Below are positions 42,227-50,760 of a stretch of DNA of 55,565 bases, piece by piece. The notes beneath the pieces were generated by a model. It did no database searches. It was not told where the DNA came from and worked only from the letters and a program-made list of their open reading frames with translations. Each line of letters opens with the position of its first letter. Position 1 is the stretch's first letter. Both the position numbers and the translations under genes were made by a program. Source of the stretch: Butyricicoccus pullicaecorum DSM 23266 (GTDB lineage Bacteria > Bacillota > Clostridia > Oscillospirales > Butyricicoccaceae); assembly GCF_900167005.1 (NCBI RefSeq), contig NZ_FUXW01000014.1, forward strand, positions 1-55,565, read 5' to 3'.

Positions 42227-42937
42227 TTACAGTCGTCCGAACGTGCCTGCGGCTTCGAAGCGGGTCTGACCGTCGGCCTCACCGCGCACGCGGAAGGTGT
42301 CGTCTGTGCGCTCGGCGTACAGGGACAGGGTCAGACCGGCAGGGGTTTCGGCGGTGTAGTTAATCTGGAGCGAGCGCACAAAGTCGTGTTCGCTGAGGTC
42401 GAGTGCGTCGGACACCAGCGCCGCAATGCGGACGTTGTTCAGGTGACCATTCACGTCCAGATCGGAATACAGGATGGGGTGGGTGTGGTGCAGGGACAGA
42501 CCGGACACGTCCAGCTTGCCCGGCATGGGCAGCGTCTCACGCGCCTCGCAGGCGTAGTCGGCGGCCTGCGGGACGGTGGTCGGACGGCGGATGCGGTGGG
42601 TTTCTGCGTCCAGAATGACCCAGCTGGACATCGCCCGGCCGGCGGGCTGACCGTCGACCGAGAACTCGAACGCGCGCAGCCAGCTTGGACCCTTGATGCC
42701 TGCGCACCAGGTGGTGACGCGCAGGGTGTCGTATGGTGCGAGCGGGCGAGTGAACTCGGCGTGCATGCGCGAGAGCACCCACAGTGCGCCGATATCGTCG
42801 CGGTCGAGGTGACAGCTGCGTGCGTGTACGGTGGCTGCGTCTTGCATGAAGTCGAAATATGCCGACGGACGCGCGGTACCGCGCCAGTCAATGTGGCTGT
42901 ATGTCAGTTCGTAATCCTTGTCAAAAATGAGCTGCAT
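42227..42937 (-). CDS. Acyl-ACP thioesterase
   Basis: A 236-residue double-hotdog thioesterase of the bacterial FatA/FatB-like family, releasing fatty acids from acyl-ACP in the cytosol. Recognisable parts are the N-terminal YELTYSHIDWRGTARPSAYF with the LWVLSRMHAEF strand, and the second hotdog with YSDLDVNGHLNNVRI, which holds the Asn/His catalytic pair (DVNGHLNN). It is codirectional with the GHL10 gene upstream (17-nt gap) and the MNT-like gene downstream (60-nt gap), so the four genes may share a transcript. No fatty acid synthesis gene is adjacent. Confidence 0.9.
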   Translation of the reverse strand: MQLIFDKDYELTYSHIDWRGTARPSAYFDFMQDAATVHARSCHLDRDDIGALWVLSRMHAEFTRPLAPYDTLRVTTWCAGIKGPSWLRAFEFSVDGQPAGRAMSSWVILDAETHRIRRPTTVPQAADYACEARETLPMPGKLDVSGLSLHHTHPILYSDLDVNGHLNNVRIAALVSDALDLSEHDFVRSLQINYTAETPAGLTLSLYAERTDDTFRVRGEADGQTRFEAAGTFGRL

Positions 42938-42954
42938 GATGCAAAAAAACCTTC

Positions 42955-44262
42955 TTACTGAATCATAGAGAGCAGGAACTGGGACAGGATGCTGCCGAAG
43001 TCCCCAGCGTTAAGCGAACTCGAGCTGCTGCCGCCCGGGTTGGACGGATTGGGCGCGGTGTTCTCGTTGTGCACCGTGCTGTACCAGCTGGTCAGACGGT
43101 CGGCCATGCCGGAAACTGCCGGGATGGAGCCGTAGCGGAAAAAGACGCAGCCGCCGACGTTGTCCTTGTTTTCCAGGTATGCCAGACTGTCGAACAGCGG
43201 GTCGGTGGTCGTCCAGACGCCGGTCGGATTGTCTGCGCAGCGGTACGCGCCCATACCGATGTACAGATGCACGTCAGAGCCTGCAACGGCATCGTTCCAC
43301 CAGTCAGCCAGGGTGACAAAGTCGGCCAGCTTGTGACCGATCTCCCAGTAAATCTGGGGGATGATATAGTCGACCAGACCGTTTTCAATCCAGTACAGAC
43401 TGTCGGCGTAGCTCGAGACATAGTGCTCGCTGCCGTTTGTGTTGGAGCCGCGAGGGTCGGTGGACTTGTTGGCCCAGATGCCCGACGGACTGATGCCGAA
43501 CTGGATGTCCGGGTCGATGTTGTGGACGGCGGTGTCCAGCTGGGCAACCAGCTGGTTGACGCTGTCGCGGCGGAAGTCCGCGATGTTCGAGAAGCTGCTG
43601 CCGTACTTCTGATAGGTGGCAGCGTCGTTAAAATCGGTGCCCGGGTAGAAATAGTCGTCCATGTGCAGACCGTCTACGTCGTAGTTCTGCACGATTTCGA
43701 CCGCGCCACGGGTCACAAGGTCGCGTACTTCGGGGATACCGGGGTTAAAATAGTAGTTGCCGTCCGAGTACTTGACCACCCAGTCGGGGTTCATCTTGGC
43801 CGGGTGGGTGCTGGGCAGAGAATTCCACTCGGTATCCTTGCTGCGGGTAATGCGGTAGGGGTTAATCCACGCGTGCAGCTCCAGACCGCGCTTGTGGGCC
43901 GCCTCGACCCAGTATTCGAGCGGATCGAAACCGTCCTGCGGAGCGGTGCCGACCGAACCGGTCAGGTATTTGCTCCACGGGAACAGATCGGACTTGTAGA
44001 GCGCATCGCCCGACGGTCTGACCTGTAAAAAGACCGCGTTGAGTCCCCACTTGACGCAGTTGTCCAAAATCTCGTCGGCTTCTGCCTTGAGCTTGTCAGG
44101 GTCGGTGGTGGGAGACGAGGGGTAGTCCAGATTGTAAACCGATGACACCCAAACGCCGCGCATTTCCTCGGAAGCCGAGGGCGTACCGGCAGCGAACGCC
44201 GGGGTCACAAGGGTGAGCACGCACGCGAGAACGAGTGCGAGCAAACGGAAAGATCGTTTCAT
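42955..44262 (-). CDS. Secreted glycosyl-hydrolase-like 10 (GHL10/DUF187) protein
   Basis: A 435-residue exported TIM-barrel protein. The signal peptide MKRSFRLLALVLACVLTLV..FA ends near residue 24, followed by MRGVWVSSVYNLDYPS, LNAVFLQVRPSGDALY, LELHAWINPYRI and the conserved DGLHMDDYFYPG and IQFGISPSGIW, all typical of GHL10 proteins, which act on wall or surface glycans. A Ser/Gly/Asn linker and a short C-terminal helix end the protein. The frame opens at 44346, but AGGAGGTACT directly precedes the ATG at 44262, which creates the signal peptide. It heads the leftward four-gene group. Confidence 0.92.
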   Translation of the reverse strand: MKRSFRLLALVLACVLTLVTPAFAAGTPSASEEMRGVWVSSVYNLDYPSSPTTDPDKLKAEADEILDNCVKWGLNAVFLQVRPSGDALYKSDLFPWSKYLTGSVGTAPQDGFDPLEYWVEAAHKRGLELHAWINPYRITRSKDTEWNSLPSTHPAKMNPDWVVKYSDGNYYFNPGIPEVRDLVTRGAVEIVQNYDVDGLHMDDYFYPGTDFNDAATYQKYGSSFSNIADFRRDSVNQLVAQLDTAVHNIDPDIQFGISPSGIWANKSTDPRGSNTNGSEHYVSSYADSLYWIENGLVDYIIPQIYWEIGHKLADFVTLADWWNDAVAGSDVHLYIGMGAYRCADNPTGVWTTTDPLFDSLAYLENKDNVGGCVFFRYGSIPAVSGMADRLTSWYSTVHNENTAPNPSNPGGSSSSSLNAGDFGSILSQFLLSMIQ

Positions 44263-44415
44263 AGTACCTCCTAAGATGCCAGGGTCGTGCAGACCGCCCG
44301 AAAAGATGAAACCTCGAACGGCCCATGAAAACAAATTACCCGGCACAGCCGGGTGCGGGCTGCGCGGGAAAGCTCTCTTTCATCCTAACATTTTGCCCGG
44401 AATTTCGCAAGGGGC

Positions 44416-44444
44416 TTGACGCAGCTTCTAAAAAATCGTATGCT
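44416..44444 (+). promoter_or_regulatory. Promoter of the pyridoxal kinase gene
   Basis: TTGACG at 44416-44421, 17 nt, TATGCT at 44439-44444. The predicted start is about 30 nt before the ATG. Confidence 0.65.
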
Positions 44445-44480
44445 GGAAAGAAAGCAAATACCCGGAAAAGAAGGGATAAA

Positions 44481-45332
44481 ATGGAACAAAAAAAGGCACT
44501 TGCCCTGCATGACCTGTCGGCCGTCGGACGGGCGGGACTGACGCAGGCGATGAGCGCGCTGACCGCAATGGGTCACCAGTGCATTCCCCTGCCGACCGCG
44601 GTCTACTCCTCGCACGCGGGCATTCCCGGCTTTGTGACACAGGACTTGACCGACTGGCTTTCGGGCGCACTCGGACAGTACGAGGCGCTGGGACTGCGCT
44701 TTGACGCGGTACTGAGCGGCTTTCTGAGCGCACCGGCACAGGTGGAGTGCGTGCGGCGTGCCGCGGCATGCAAACAGCCGAATGGTATCCTGCTGGTCGA
44801 CCCGGTCATGGGCGACAACGGCAAATTATATAAGATCTGCACCCCGGAACTGGTCGATAGCCTGCGGCAGCTGTGCCACATGGCCGACTATATCACCCCG
44901 AACGTCACCGAGGCGGCCGTCTTGCTGGACTTGCCGGCGGATACAACCCCGGAGAGCATGACCGAGGCCGAGGACTGGGTGCATAGATTGTGTGAGCGGT
45001 ACGAGACGCGCACGGTACTGACCGGACTTGGAGACGAGACGACGGTTTTCACCCTGTGCGGTCAGGACGATACCGTCCAGACCGTGACCAATCCCAAAAT
45101 TGGGGCATACTATCCGGGCACGGGCGATCTGTTCGCCGCCGTGCTCACCGGTTCCCTTCTGCGCGGGGATTTGCTCAGAGACGCAGCCAGCTGCGCGGCG
45201 AACTTCGTGTGCGCGTGCATCCGCGCAACCGCACAGATGGACAGCCAGCCGCAGTGGGGCGTGATCTTGGAACCACAACTTTGGAGGTTGTACGATGAAG
45301 GAAACTTTACAGGAAATCGCACTGTACTATAA
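44481..45332 (+). CDS. Pyridoxal/pyridoxamine kinase-like protein
   Basis: A 283-residue ribokinase-fold kinase of the PdxK/PdxY/ThiD group, phosphorylating vitamin B6 forms for the PLP salvage pathway. Features are LALHDLSAVGRAGLTQAMSA at the N-terminus, LVDPVMGDNGKLY, DYITPNVTEAAVLL and the anion-hole YYPGTGDLFAAVL with the catalytic Asp. AAGGGATAAA precedes the ATG at 44481; the upstream open frame is not family-like. Its last 38 nt overlap the next gene in another frame. A role as a hydroxymethylpyrimidine kinase is less likely but possible. Confidence 0.88.
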   Translation: MEQKKALALHDLSAVGRAGLTQAMSALTAMGHQCIPLPTAVYSSHAGIPGFVTQDLTDWLSGALGQYEALGLRFDAVLSGFLSAPAQVECVRRAAACKQPNGILLVDPVMGDNGKLYKICTPELVDSLRQLCHMADYITPNVTEAAVLLDLPADTTPESMTEAEDWVHRLCERYETRTVLTGLGDETTVFTLCGQDDTVQTVTNPKIGAYYPGTGDLFAAVLTGSLLRGDLLRDAASCAANFVCACIRATAQMDSQPQWGVILEPQLWRLYDEGNFTGNRTVL

Positions 45333-45753
45333 AAACCAAGGCGCACCGAGCGACCAGTCCGCACTTTTGAGCTGCCTGCGCGAAGCACAGCAGGCCTGCG
45401 GCGGTATGCTGGACGCTGCCGCACAACAGGAGATCGGCGCAGTGCTGGGTGTCAAACCCACCTACTTGCAGGCCGTGGCAAAACGTATCTCGGATTTGAA
45501 GTTGTCGGGTGCAAGCCATACCCTAACCGTGTGCCAGGGCGTGAATTGCAGCCGGGAGGGCAAAAGCATCCATCGATATCTGGAAGATGAACTGGGCGCA
45601 AAACCCGGAAAGACGTTTTTGGGCGGAAAGTGGATGTATCAGACGGTCGGCTGCCAGCGCGCATGCCGCACGGCGCCGAACGTCCGCGTGGATGGTCAGC
45701 TTATGACCGGAATGACCTTGGAACGACTTAAAGAAATCTTGCAGAAGGGTTAA
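45295..45753 (+). CDS. Thioredoxin-like [2Fe-2S] protein (NuoE/HndA type)
   Basis: A 152-residue protein like the 24-kDa subunit of NADH dehydrogenases and electron-bifurcating hydrogenases. An N-terminal helical part precedes the thioredoxin-like domain. The four iron-sulfur ligands are C80 and C85 (C-x4-C in CQGVNC) and C120 and C124 (C-x3-C in GCQRAC). NuoF and NuoG-type partners, normally adjacent, are absent. It overlaps the pyridoxal kinase gene by 38 nt, so it is cotranscribed with it, with a GGAGG inside that gene (GGAGGTTGTACG) as ribosome binding site. Array R11 starts about 11 nt after the stop. Confidence 0.9.
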   Translation: MKETLQEIALYYKNQGAPSDQSALLSCLREAQQACGGMLDAAAQQEIGAVLGVKPTYLQAVAKRISDLKLSGASHTLTVCQGVNCSREGKSIHRYLEDELGAKPGKTFLGGKWMYQTVGCQRACRTAPNVRVDGQLMTGMTLERLKEILQKG

Positions 45754-45763
45754 ACCACCGTGT

Positions 45764-45986
45764 ATACTCCCGCCCGCAGGCGAAAACGGGTCCGGGCCTG
45801 AGGCCCGGCGCGGTCCAGCCGCGCAGGCTGGCCGCCGTCCGCAGACGGCGGAATCCCCTTTGATTCCCGGTGTCCGCCCCGGGAATCAATAAACTCTCGT
45901 TTTAATCGCTCGCCGCAGCGAGCGAAATTCCTTTGCGCACAAAGTGCGCTCATAGAAACCAACCCACCGGATTGGTTTCTTTTTTA
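45764..45986 (+). repeat. One-sided hairpin array R11
   Basis: Contains CGCCCGCAGGCG, CCGGGCC/GGCCCGG (45792-45808; the same module has CCGGGTC/GACCCGG at 37-53), CCGTCCGCAGACGG, GATTCCCGG..CCGGGAATC, CGCTCGCCGCAGCGAGCG and GCGCAC/GTGCGC, ending in a terminator AGAAACCAA..TTGGTTTCTT with T-tract (about 45953-45986). No mirror arm is present; the next unit is the codirectional tRNA. Confidence 0.8.
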
Positions 45987-46047
45987 TCTCTCCAATCACC
46001 CCCTTCCCCACCCCAAAAATATTTTTTAAAAAACTTGAAAATTTATG

Positions 46048-46076
46048 TTGACATTCCCCGGAAACGCTGATATAAT
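46048..46076 (+). promoter_or_regulatory. Consensus promoter of the tRNA-Gly gene
   Basis: TTGACA at 46048-46053, 17 nt, TATAAT at 46071-46076: perfect match to consensus, about 27 nt before the mature 5' end. Confidence 0.85.
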
Positions 46077-46109
46077 AAACATCGTTCCGAGCGAACAACA
46101 CAGAGAAAT

Positions 46110-46185
46110 GCGGATGTAGCTCATCTGGTAGAGCGCCACCTTGCCAAGGTGGAGGTAGCGAGTTCGAGCCTCGTCATCCGCTCCA
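46110..46185 (+). tRNA. tRNA-Gly (anticodon GCC)
   Basis: A 76-nt cloverleaf. Acceptor GCGGATG (46110-46116) pairs with CATCCGC (46175-46181), discriminator T, CCA encoded at 46183-46185. The anticodon arm CCACCTTGCCAAGGTGG carries GCC, and the T-arm holds GTTCGAGCC. A consensus promoter precedes and a terminator follows, so it is an isolated single-tRNA unit. Confidence 0.97.
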
Positions 46186-46189
46186 AATC

Positions 46190-46220
46190 AAAGACCACTC
46201 TGAAAAGAGTGGTCTTTTTC
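46190..46220 (+). terminator. Intrinsic terminator of the tRNA gene
   Basis: AAAGACCACTCT (46190-46201) pairs with AGAGTGGTCTTT around GAAA; TTTTTC follows. Confidence 0.85.
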
Positions 46221-46319
46221 GTTTTGTCCGGGAGTTAGCTCAGATTGTTTTTTTGAGACGCGGCGGAGGTTTTCCGGGAAGAGCGCCAGCGACGATCCGG
46301 ACAGCGGCGCAAGCCGCAA

Positions 46320-46550
46320 AAAAAAGACCCGATCCAGCGGGTCGGGTCTTATGAGCGCGCTTTGCGCGCCGGGTATTGCGCATCCTGCGGGATGCGCTTT
46401 TTCATTATTTTTTAGTTGATTTTCCCTCGCGGGGGATCGGGAAAATCAAAAAGGGGGTTTCGCGTCCTGCGGGACGCGACTCAGGGCTCTGCCCTGAGAA
46501 CCCGCAGCCTTTCGAGAAAGGCTGGCGAAAGCTTCATTTTTGGGTGCGGT
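46320..46550 (-). repeat. One-sided hairpin array R12
   Basis: Oriented for the leftward YgiQ gene. Read leftward from its stop: GGGTGCGG-type end, CAGCC/GGCTG, CTCAGGGC/GCCCTGAG, GCGTCCCGCAGGACGC, GATTTTCCC..GGGAAAATC, GCATCCCGCAGGATGC, GCGCGC stem, then terminator AAGACCCGACCC/GGGTCGGGTCTT-like with a U-tract on the - strand. The rightward side is absent because the tRNA has its own terminator. The interval 46221-46319 includes a tRNA-5'-end-like fragment but no gene. Confidence 0.75.
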
Positions 46551-46556
46551 GGTGAA

Positions 46557-48524
46557 TTAGCCTTTGCGTTTCTTACCCTTTTTCGGGCCGATGCCGGCGA
46601 GCGGGTTTGTGGGCTTTCCGCCGTGTTTGGGCGGACGAGTGGGACGATTCGCTTGCTTTCCGCGATGTTCACCTTTACCGTTCTTCTTCTGACCCTGTTT
46701 TGCGCTCGGTTTCTCCCAATGTTCGCCCGGCTTAGGACGAATCAAGCATTCCTTACCAAAGCCTACCAAATCCTCGCGACCGGCTTTTCGCAGTGCTGCG
46801 ACGATGAGCGGGCGTTTTTCCGGCTTACGCCACTGCAAAAGTGCGCGCTGCATGGCCTTTTCCTCGGGGGTCTTGGCGACATAGACCGGCTTCATAGTTC
46901 TAGGGTCGATCTCGGTGTAGTACATCGCGGTCGAGAGCGTGCCGGGGGTGGGGTAGAAATCCTGCACCTGCTGAGGCATATAGCCGACCTTATTCAGATA
47001 ACAAGCCATCTGGATGGCATCGTCCAGCGTTGCACCGGGGTGGGAGGACATGAGATAGGGCACGAGATACTGTTTTTTGCCCAGCTTTTCATTGATACGG
47101 GCGTAGCGCTCGCGGAACTTCTCATATACAGAGAATGAAGGTTTACCCATATAATACAGAGCGTTATCACTCATGTGCTCGGGTGCGACCTTGAGCTGAC
47201 CGGAGATATGGTGCTTGACCAGTTCGAGGAAGAACTCGTCATTGTCGTCGGCCATCATATAATCGTAGCGCAGGCCGGAGCGCACAAAGACCTTCTTGAC
47301 GCCGGGCACCTGACGCAGTTTGCGCAGCAGGGTGAGGTAATCGCGGTGATCGGCTTCGAGGTTGTCGCACGCCTTGGGGAACAGGCAGCGCTTATTCATG
47401 CACAGACCGTGTTTTTCCTGATGGTGGCAGGACGGGAAGCGGAAGTTCGCCGTCGGGCCGCCGACGTCGTGGATATAGCCCTTGAAGTCGGGGTGCTGGG
47501 CGATCTGCTCGGCCTCGCGGACGACCGAGTCATGCGAGCGCGCCGAGATATAGCGTCCCTGATGGAAGGCCAGCGCGCAGAAGTTGCACGCGCCGAAGCA
47601 GCCGCGGTTGTGGATGATGGAGAACTGCACTTCCTGAATGGCAGGCACACCGCCGACCGCGTCATAAGACGGGTGATAGGTGCGGGCGAAGGGCAGCGCA
47701 TAGACCTTGTCCATCTCCTCGGTGGTGAGGGGCTTGGACGGCGGGTTTTGAATGAGAACGCGCTTGCCGTGCGCCTGGGTGATGGCCTTACCGCGCACGT
47801 GGTCGGCCTGATCGTACTGAATCTTGACCGATCGTGCGTAATCTTCCTTACTCTCGCACACCTGCTCGTAGGACGGGCACTCGACCGCCGGGAAGGGCAC
47901 ATCGGACGCATCGGGGGCGAAGTACGCCATGCCGCGGATGTCGCGCACCGCGTCAATGCCGTGCTTACCGGCCTTGAGGTTCTTGGCCAGCTCGACGACC
48001 GAGCGCTCGCTCATGCCGTACATGAGCGCGTCCGCGCCCGAGGAGGACAGCACCGAGGGCATAACCTGATCGCTCCAGTAGTCATAGTGCGCGAAGCGGC
48101 GCAGGCTGGCTTCCAGACCGCCGATGTAGATGGGTGTATCGGGGAACGCGCGGCGCGCGAGCATGGAATAGACGGTCACGGCGCGGTCGGGACGCTTGCC
48201 GCCCACGCCGCCCGGGGTGTAAGCGTCGTCGTGACGGCGCTTTTTGGCTGCGGTGTAATGCGCGACCATCGAGTCGATGTTGCCGGCGTTGATGAGCACG
48301 GCGTAGCGCGGACGACCCATTTCGATGAAGTCGTGCTCGTCGCGGAAGTCGGGCTGGGACAGGATGGCGACGCGGAAACCGGCGTCTTCCAGCACGCGCG
48401 AGATGATGGCCGTGCCGAAGGACGGATGGTCAATGTATGCGTCACCGGTCACCAGCAGAAAATCACAGTAATACCACCCGCGGGCTTCCATATCCGCCCG
48501 TGAGATGGGAAGAAATTCGTTCAT
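46557..48524 (-). CDS. YgiQ family radical SAM protein
   Basis: A 655-residue protein of the YgiQ/UPF0313 family. An N-terminal cobalamin-binding-like region (about 1-190) precedes the radical SAM core with the [4Fe-4S] motif C-x3-C-x2-C in CFGACNFC, then a long C-terminal part containing the cysteine-rich segment with C-x7-C and KACDNLEADH. The last about 60 residues are Lys/Gly-rich and low-complexity (EHRGKQANRPTRPPKHGG). The substrate of the family is unknown. It follows the LTA-synthase-like gene by 18 nt in the same direction, and array R12 starts about 6 nt after the stop. Confidence 0.93.
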   Translation of the reverse strand: MNEFLPISRADMEARGWYYCDFLLVTGDAYIDHPSFGTAIISRVLEDAGFRVAILSQPDFRDEHDFIEMGRPRYAVLINAGNIDSMVAHYTAAKKRRHDDAYTPGGVGGKRPDRAVTVYSMLARRAFPDTPIYIGGLEASLRRFAHYDYWSDQVMPSVLSSSGADALMYGMSERSVVELAKNLKAGKHGIDAVRDIRGMAYFAPDASDVPFPAVECPSYEQVCESKEDYARSVKIQYDQADHVRGKAITQAHGKRVLIQNPPSKPLTTEEMDKVYALPFARTYHPSYDAVGGVPAIQEVQFSIIHNRGCFGACNFCALAFHQGRYISARSHDSVVREAEQIAQHPDFKGYIHDVGGPTANFRFPSCHHQEKHGLCMNKRCLFPKACDNLEADHRDYLTLLRKLRQVPGVKKVFVRSGLRYDYMMADDNDEFFLELVKHHISGQLKVAPEHMSDNALYYMGKPSFSVYEKFRERYARINEKLGKKQYLVPYLMSSHPGATLDDAIQMACYLNKVGYMPQQVQDFYPTPGTLSTAMYYTEIDPRTMKPVYVAKTPEEKAMQRALLQWRKPEKRPLIVAALRKAGREDLVGFGKECLIRPKPGEHWEKPSAKQGQKKNGKGEHRGKQANRPTRPPKHGGKPTNPLAGIGPKKGKKRKG

Positions 48525-48542
48525 AGATACTCCTTGTCTTGG

Positions 48543-50465
48543 TCAGTTGTTGAATTTGACGCGGTTTCTCAGATAATAGCTCAGATTCACGTAATCCTGC
48601 CATTCATCAGTCAGCGACTCGGGCAGGGTGTCGGACATGCGGTTGTTGTACAGGTACACGCCGTGACTGCTGGCCACGGTCAGACCGCTGTCTAGCAGCG
48701 GTTTGGTGACCTGGGTGAGCGCCGGGCCTTCCCAGCCGCACAGATCGAAGAAATGCGCCATGAGGAAAGCAGGGCTGAGGTCGGGGCCTTCGCCGACAAA
48801 GTCAAAGCCCAGGACTTCCTTTGCCGCATCGTTTGCCCAGATGAGGTAGCGCGTGCCGTAGTAGTTTTCAAAACCTTCCTTGGTGTCGAGGTCGAAGTTG
48901 ACGCCGAGTTCCTCATATACACTGTTTCCGTCACCCAGCCACGGGTTATGGTCGCCGTAGACCATCAGCACCACCGGCTCGTCCAGCTTTTCCAGCTTCT
49001 TTTTGAGCTTAACCAGCTGCTGACCGGTTTTTTCGATGCCGCCCAGATAGTTATTTAAGATGTAATAGGAATCGTCCGAGTATACGCCCTTGGGCACGAA
49101 CTCGCCGTAGCGCAGCCAGCCGATCGGATAGGGGCCGTGGTTCTGGTAGGTGACGTTAAAGGAGAACACCGGTTTTCCCTGCTCCATGTCCTCGAGGAGC
49201 AGGTCGTAGATCTCGGGCATGAGCACATCGTCCTTGGCGATTTCGCCGTCGGTGATGTCGGCATAGTGGTTTTCCAAAAAGTAGTAGTTGTCAAATCCCA
49301 GATAGCGGTTGATGTTTTTGCGGTTGTAGAACCAGTCGTTGGACGGATGGCTGCCGTCGGTGATGTAGCCCTGATCGCCAAAGTAGCGGGCGTATGACCA
49401 GATATCGTGGCGCAGGTTGCCGAAGTCGGTCATGCCGGTGACGTGACCGCGCTCGGTGTCCACCGTGCCGGCGGCAAAGATGTTGGTGATGAGTCTGCCC
49501 GAGTAGCTGATCTTTTCCAGATCGTTCCACGGCTTGTACGGACTCTTTTTGTCTTCGCGCAGCTCGATATCGGCAAACTGGGTCAGGTCGTTGAAGCCCT
49601 CAAGCATGATGGACACGACATTGACCTTCTGGTTCTCCGGAATGTCGGCATCGGGGTGCGCCTCGAGCACAGCCTGTGCATCGGCATCCTTGTAGCCCTC
49701 GGGCTTGCCCTCGACCGCGTCGGGCAGACTGTGCAGGAAGGGATAGACAAAGCCCTTGGACAGATAGACCTGGGTGGCCGACCACTGGTTGATATTGTCC
49801 TCGTTCTGCGTCCACTGGTTCCAGGCGGTCTTGGTCATCGGGCCGCCGGTGCAGAACAGCCAGACCATGCCGACGAGCAGGCCGAGCGTAATCAGACCGC
49901 CTGCCGTGCGGCCTTTCCAGGTGCGTGCCGGATTGGCGCGGCAGATGACGGCCAGAATGAGCACGGACAGGGCAAATGCGCCGACGGCCAAAAAGACCTC
50001 AGCGCCGATGGCCGAAATATAGTTGTTTGCCATGTTCAGACCCTCGGCGGCAAGCCCTAAGTCGGCAGCGGTCAGCGGGTCGTCGCGGAATATAATTTTG
50101 AAGTGGTCGGCGACCGACAGCACGGTGATGACACCGCCACCGAGCGCGACCGATAGCCATGCCCGTCCGAGCACGAACCATAAAAACAGGATGAGCAGGA
50201 CGGGCGGGGTGAGATTGAGCCAAAGGATGGCGGGATGGTCAAAGTAGCTCTGGAACATGTCCGCGCCGTAGGAGCCGGGCGCCAGACGCAGACTGCACAG
50301 ACCGATGGCCAGACCAGAGAGCACAAGACCCAATAGAGTCAGCCAGCGGAAGCGCCACAGCCGGAACACGCCGCCGGAGCGTCTCCGACCGGTGTAGCGT
50401 GCGCCCATAAATCCCCGCCCGCGCGGGCGGAAACTGACAAAGCGCACTTTGCGGTATTTTTTCAT
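48543..50465 (-). CDS. LTA synthase-family membrane sulfatase-fold protein
   Basis: A 640-residue protein. The basic N-terminus is followed by five TM helices (to about residue 225), then an extracytoplasmic alkaline-phosphatase/sulfatase domain beginning near VNVVSIMLEGFNDLTQF. Ligands of the LtaS type appear as the metal-site Glu in LEGFND, the nucleophile region AGTVDTERGHVTG (Thr, usually in a T-x-x-R/S-G context), SHPSNDWFYNRKNI, and YGDHNPW with the Asp-His pair. LtaS polymerises glycerol phosphate on the outer membrane leaflet; this paralogue could act on teichoic acid or another phosphoglycan. GAGG lies 9 nt before the ATG. Confidence 0.88.
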   Translation of the reverse strand: MKKYRKVRFVSFRPRGRGFMGARYTGRRRSGGVFRLWRFRWLTLLGLVLSGLAIGLCSLRLAPGSYGADMFQSYFDHPAILWLNLTPPVLLILFLWFVLGRAWLSVALGGGVITVLSVADHFKIIFRDDPLTAADLGLAAEGLNMANNYISAIGAEVFLAVGAFALSVLILAVICRANPARTWKGRTAGGLITLGLLVGMVWLFCTGGPMTKTAWNQWTQNEDNINQWSATQVYLSKGFVYPFLHSLPDAVEGKPEGYKDADAQAVLEAHPDADIPENQKVNVVSIMLEGFNDLTQFADIELREDKKSPYKPWNDLEKISYSGRLITNIFAAGTVDTERGHVTGMTDFGNLRHDIWSYARYFGDQGYITDGSHPSNDWFYNRKNINRYLGFDNYYFLENHYADITDGEIAKDDVLMPEIYDLLLEDMEQGKPVFSFNVTYQNHGPYPIGWLRYGEFVPKGVYSDDSYYILNNYLGGIEKTGQQLVKLKKKLEKLDEPVVLMVYGDHNPWLGDGNSVYEELGVNFDLDTKEGFENYYGTRYLIWANDAAKEVLGFDFVGEGPDLSPAFLMAHFFDLCGWEGPALTQVTKPLLDSGLTVASSHGVYLYNNRMSDTLPESLTDEWQDYVNLSYYLRNRVKFNN

Positions 50466-50640
50466 GCGTATTTTCCTCGTGATGGTGCGCGTGGCGCACG
50501 TCGTTTTTTCTACATTATACGAGGATTTGTGCGATCTTGCAACCAGTAATCGCGGAAAACCAGCATTTTACGCGGGGAGCACTGGTTTTTTTGCCCGAAA
50601 ACAGTGCTGTCCCGGACGTGCTTTTTGTCTTGGGTTGGAA

Positions 50641-50669
50641 TTGCGCGGAAAAGAGAATGGTGTTACAAT
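50641..50669 (+). promoter_or_regulatory. Promoter upstream of the methyltransferase-ECF group
   Basis: TTGCGC at 50641-50646, 17 nt, TACAAT at 50664-50669; about 85 nt before the first ATG. The rest of 50466-50760 shows only short palindromes. Confidence 0.55.
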
Positions 50670-50760
50670 GTAATGAGTTGTATTTGTATCAAAACGATGG
50701 ATAACGCCGCGCAAAGTTCGGCGAAAAAAGACAGAATACCGACGGAGGTTTCATAAATCT

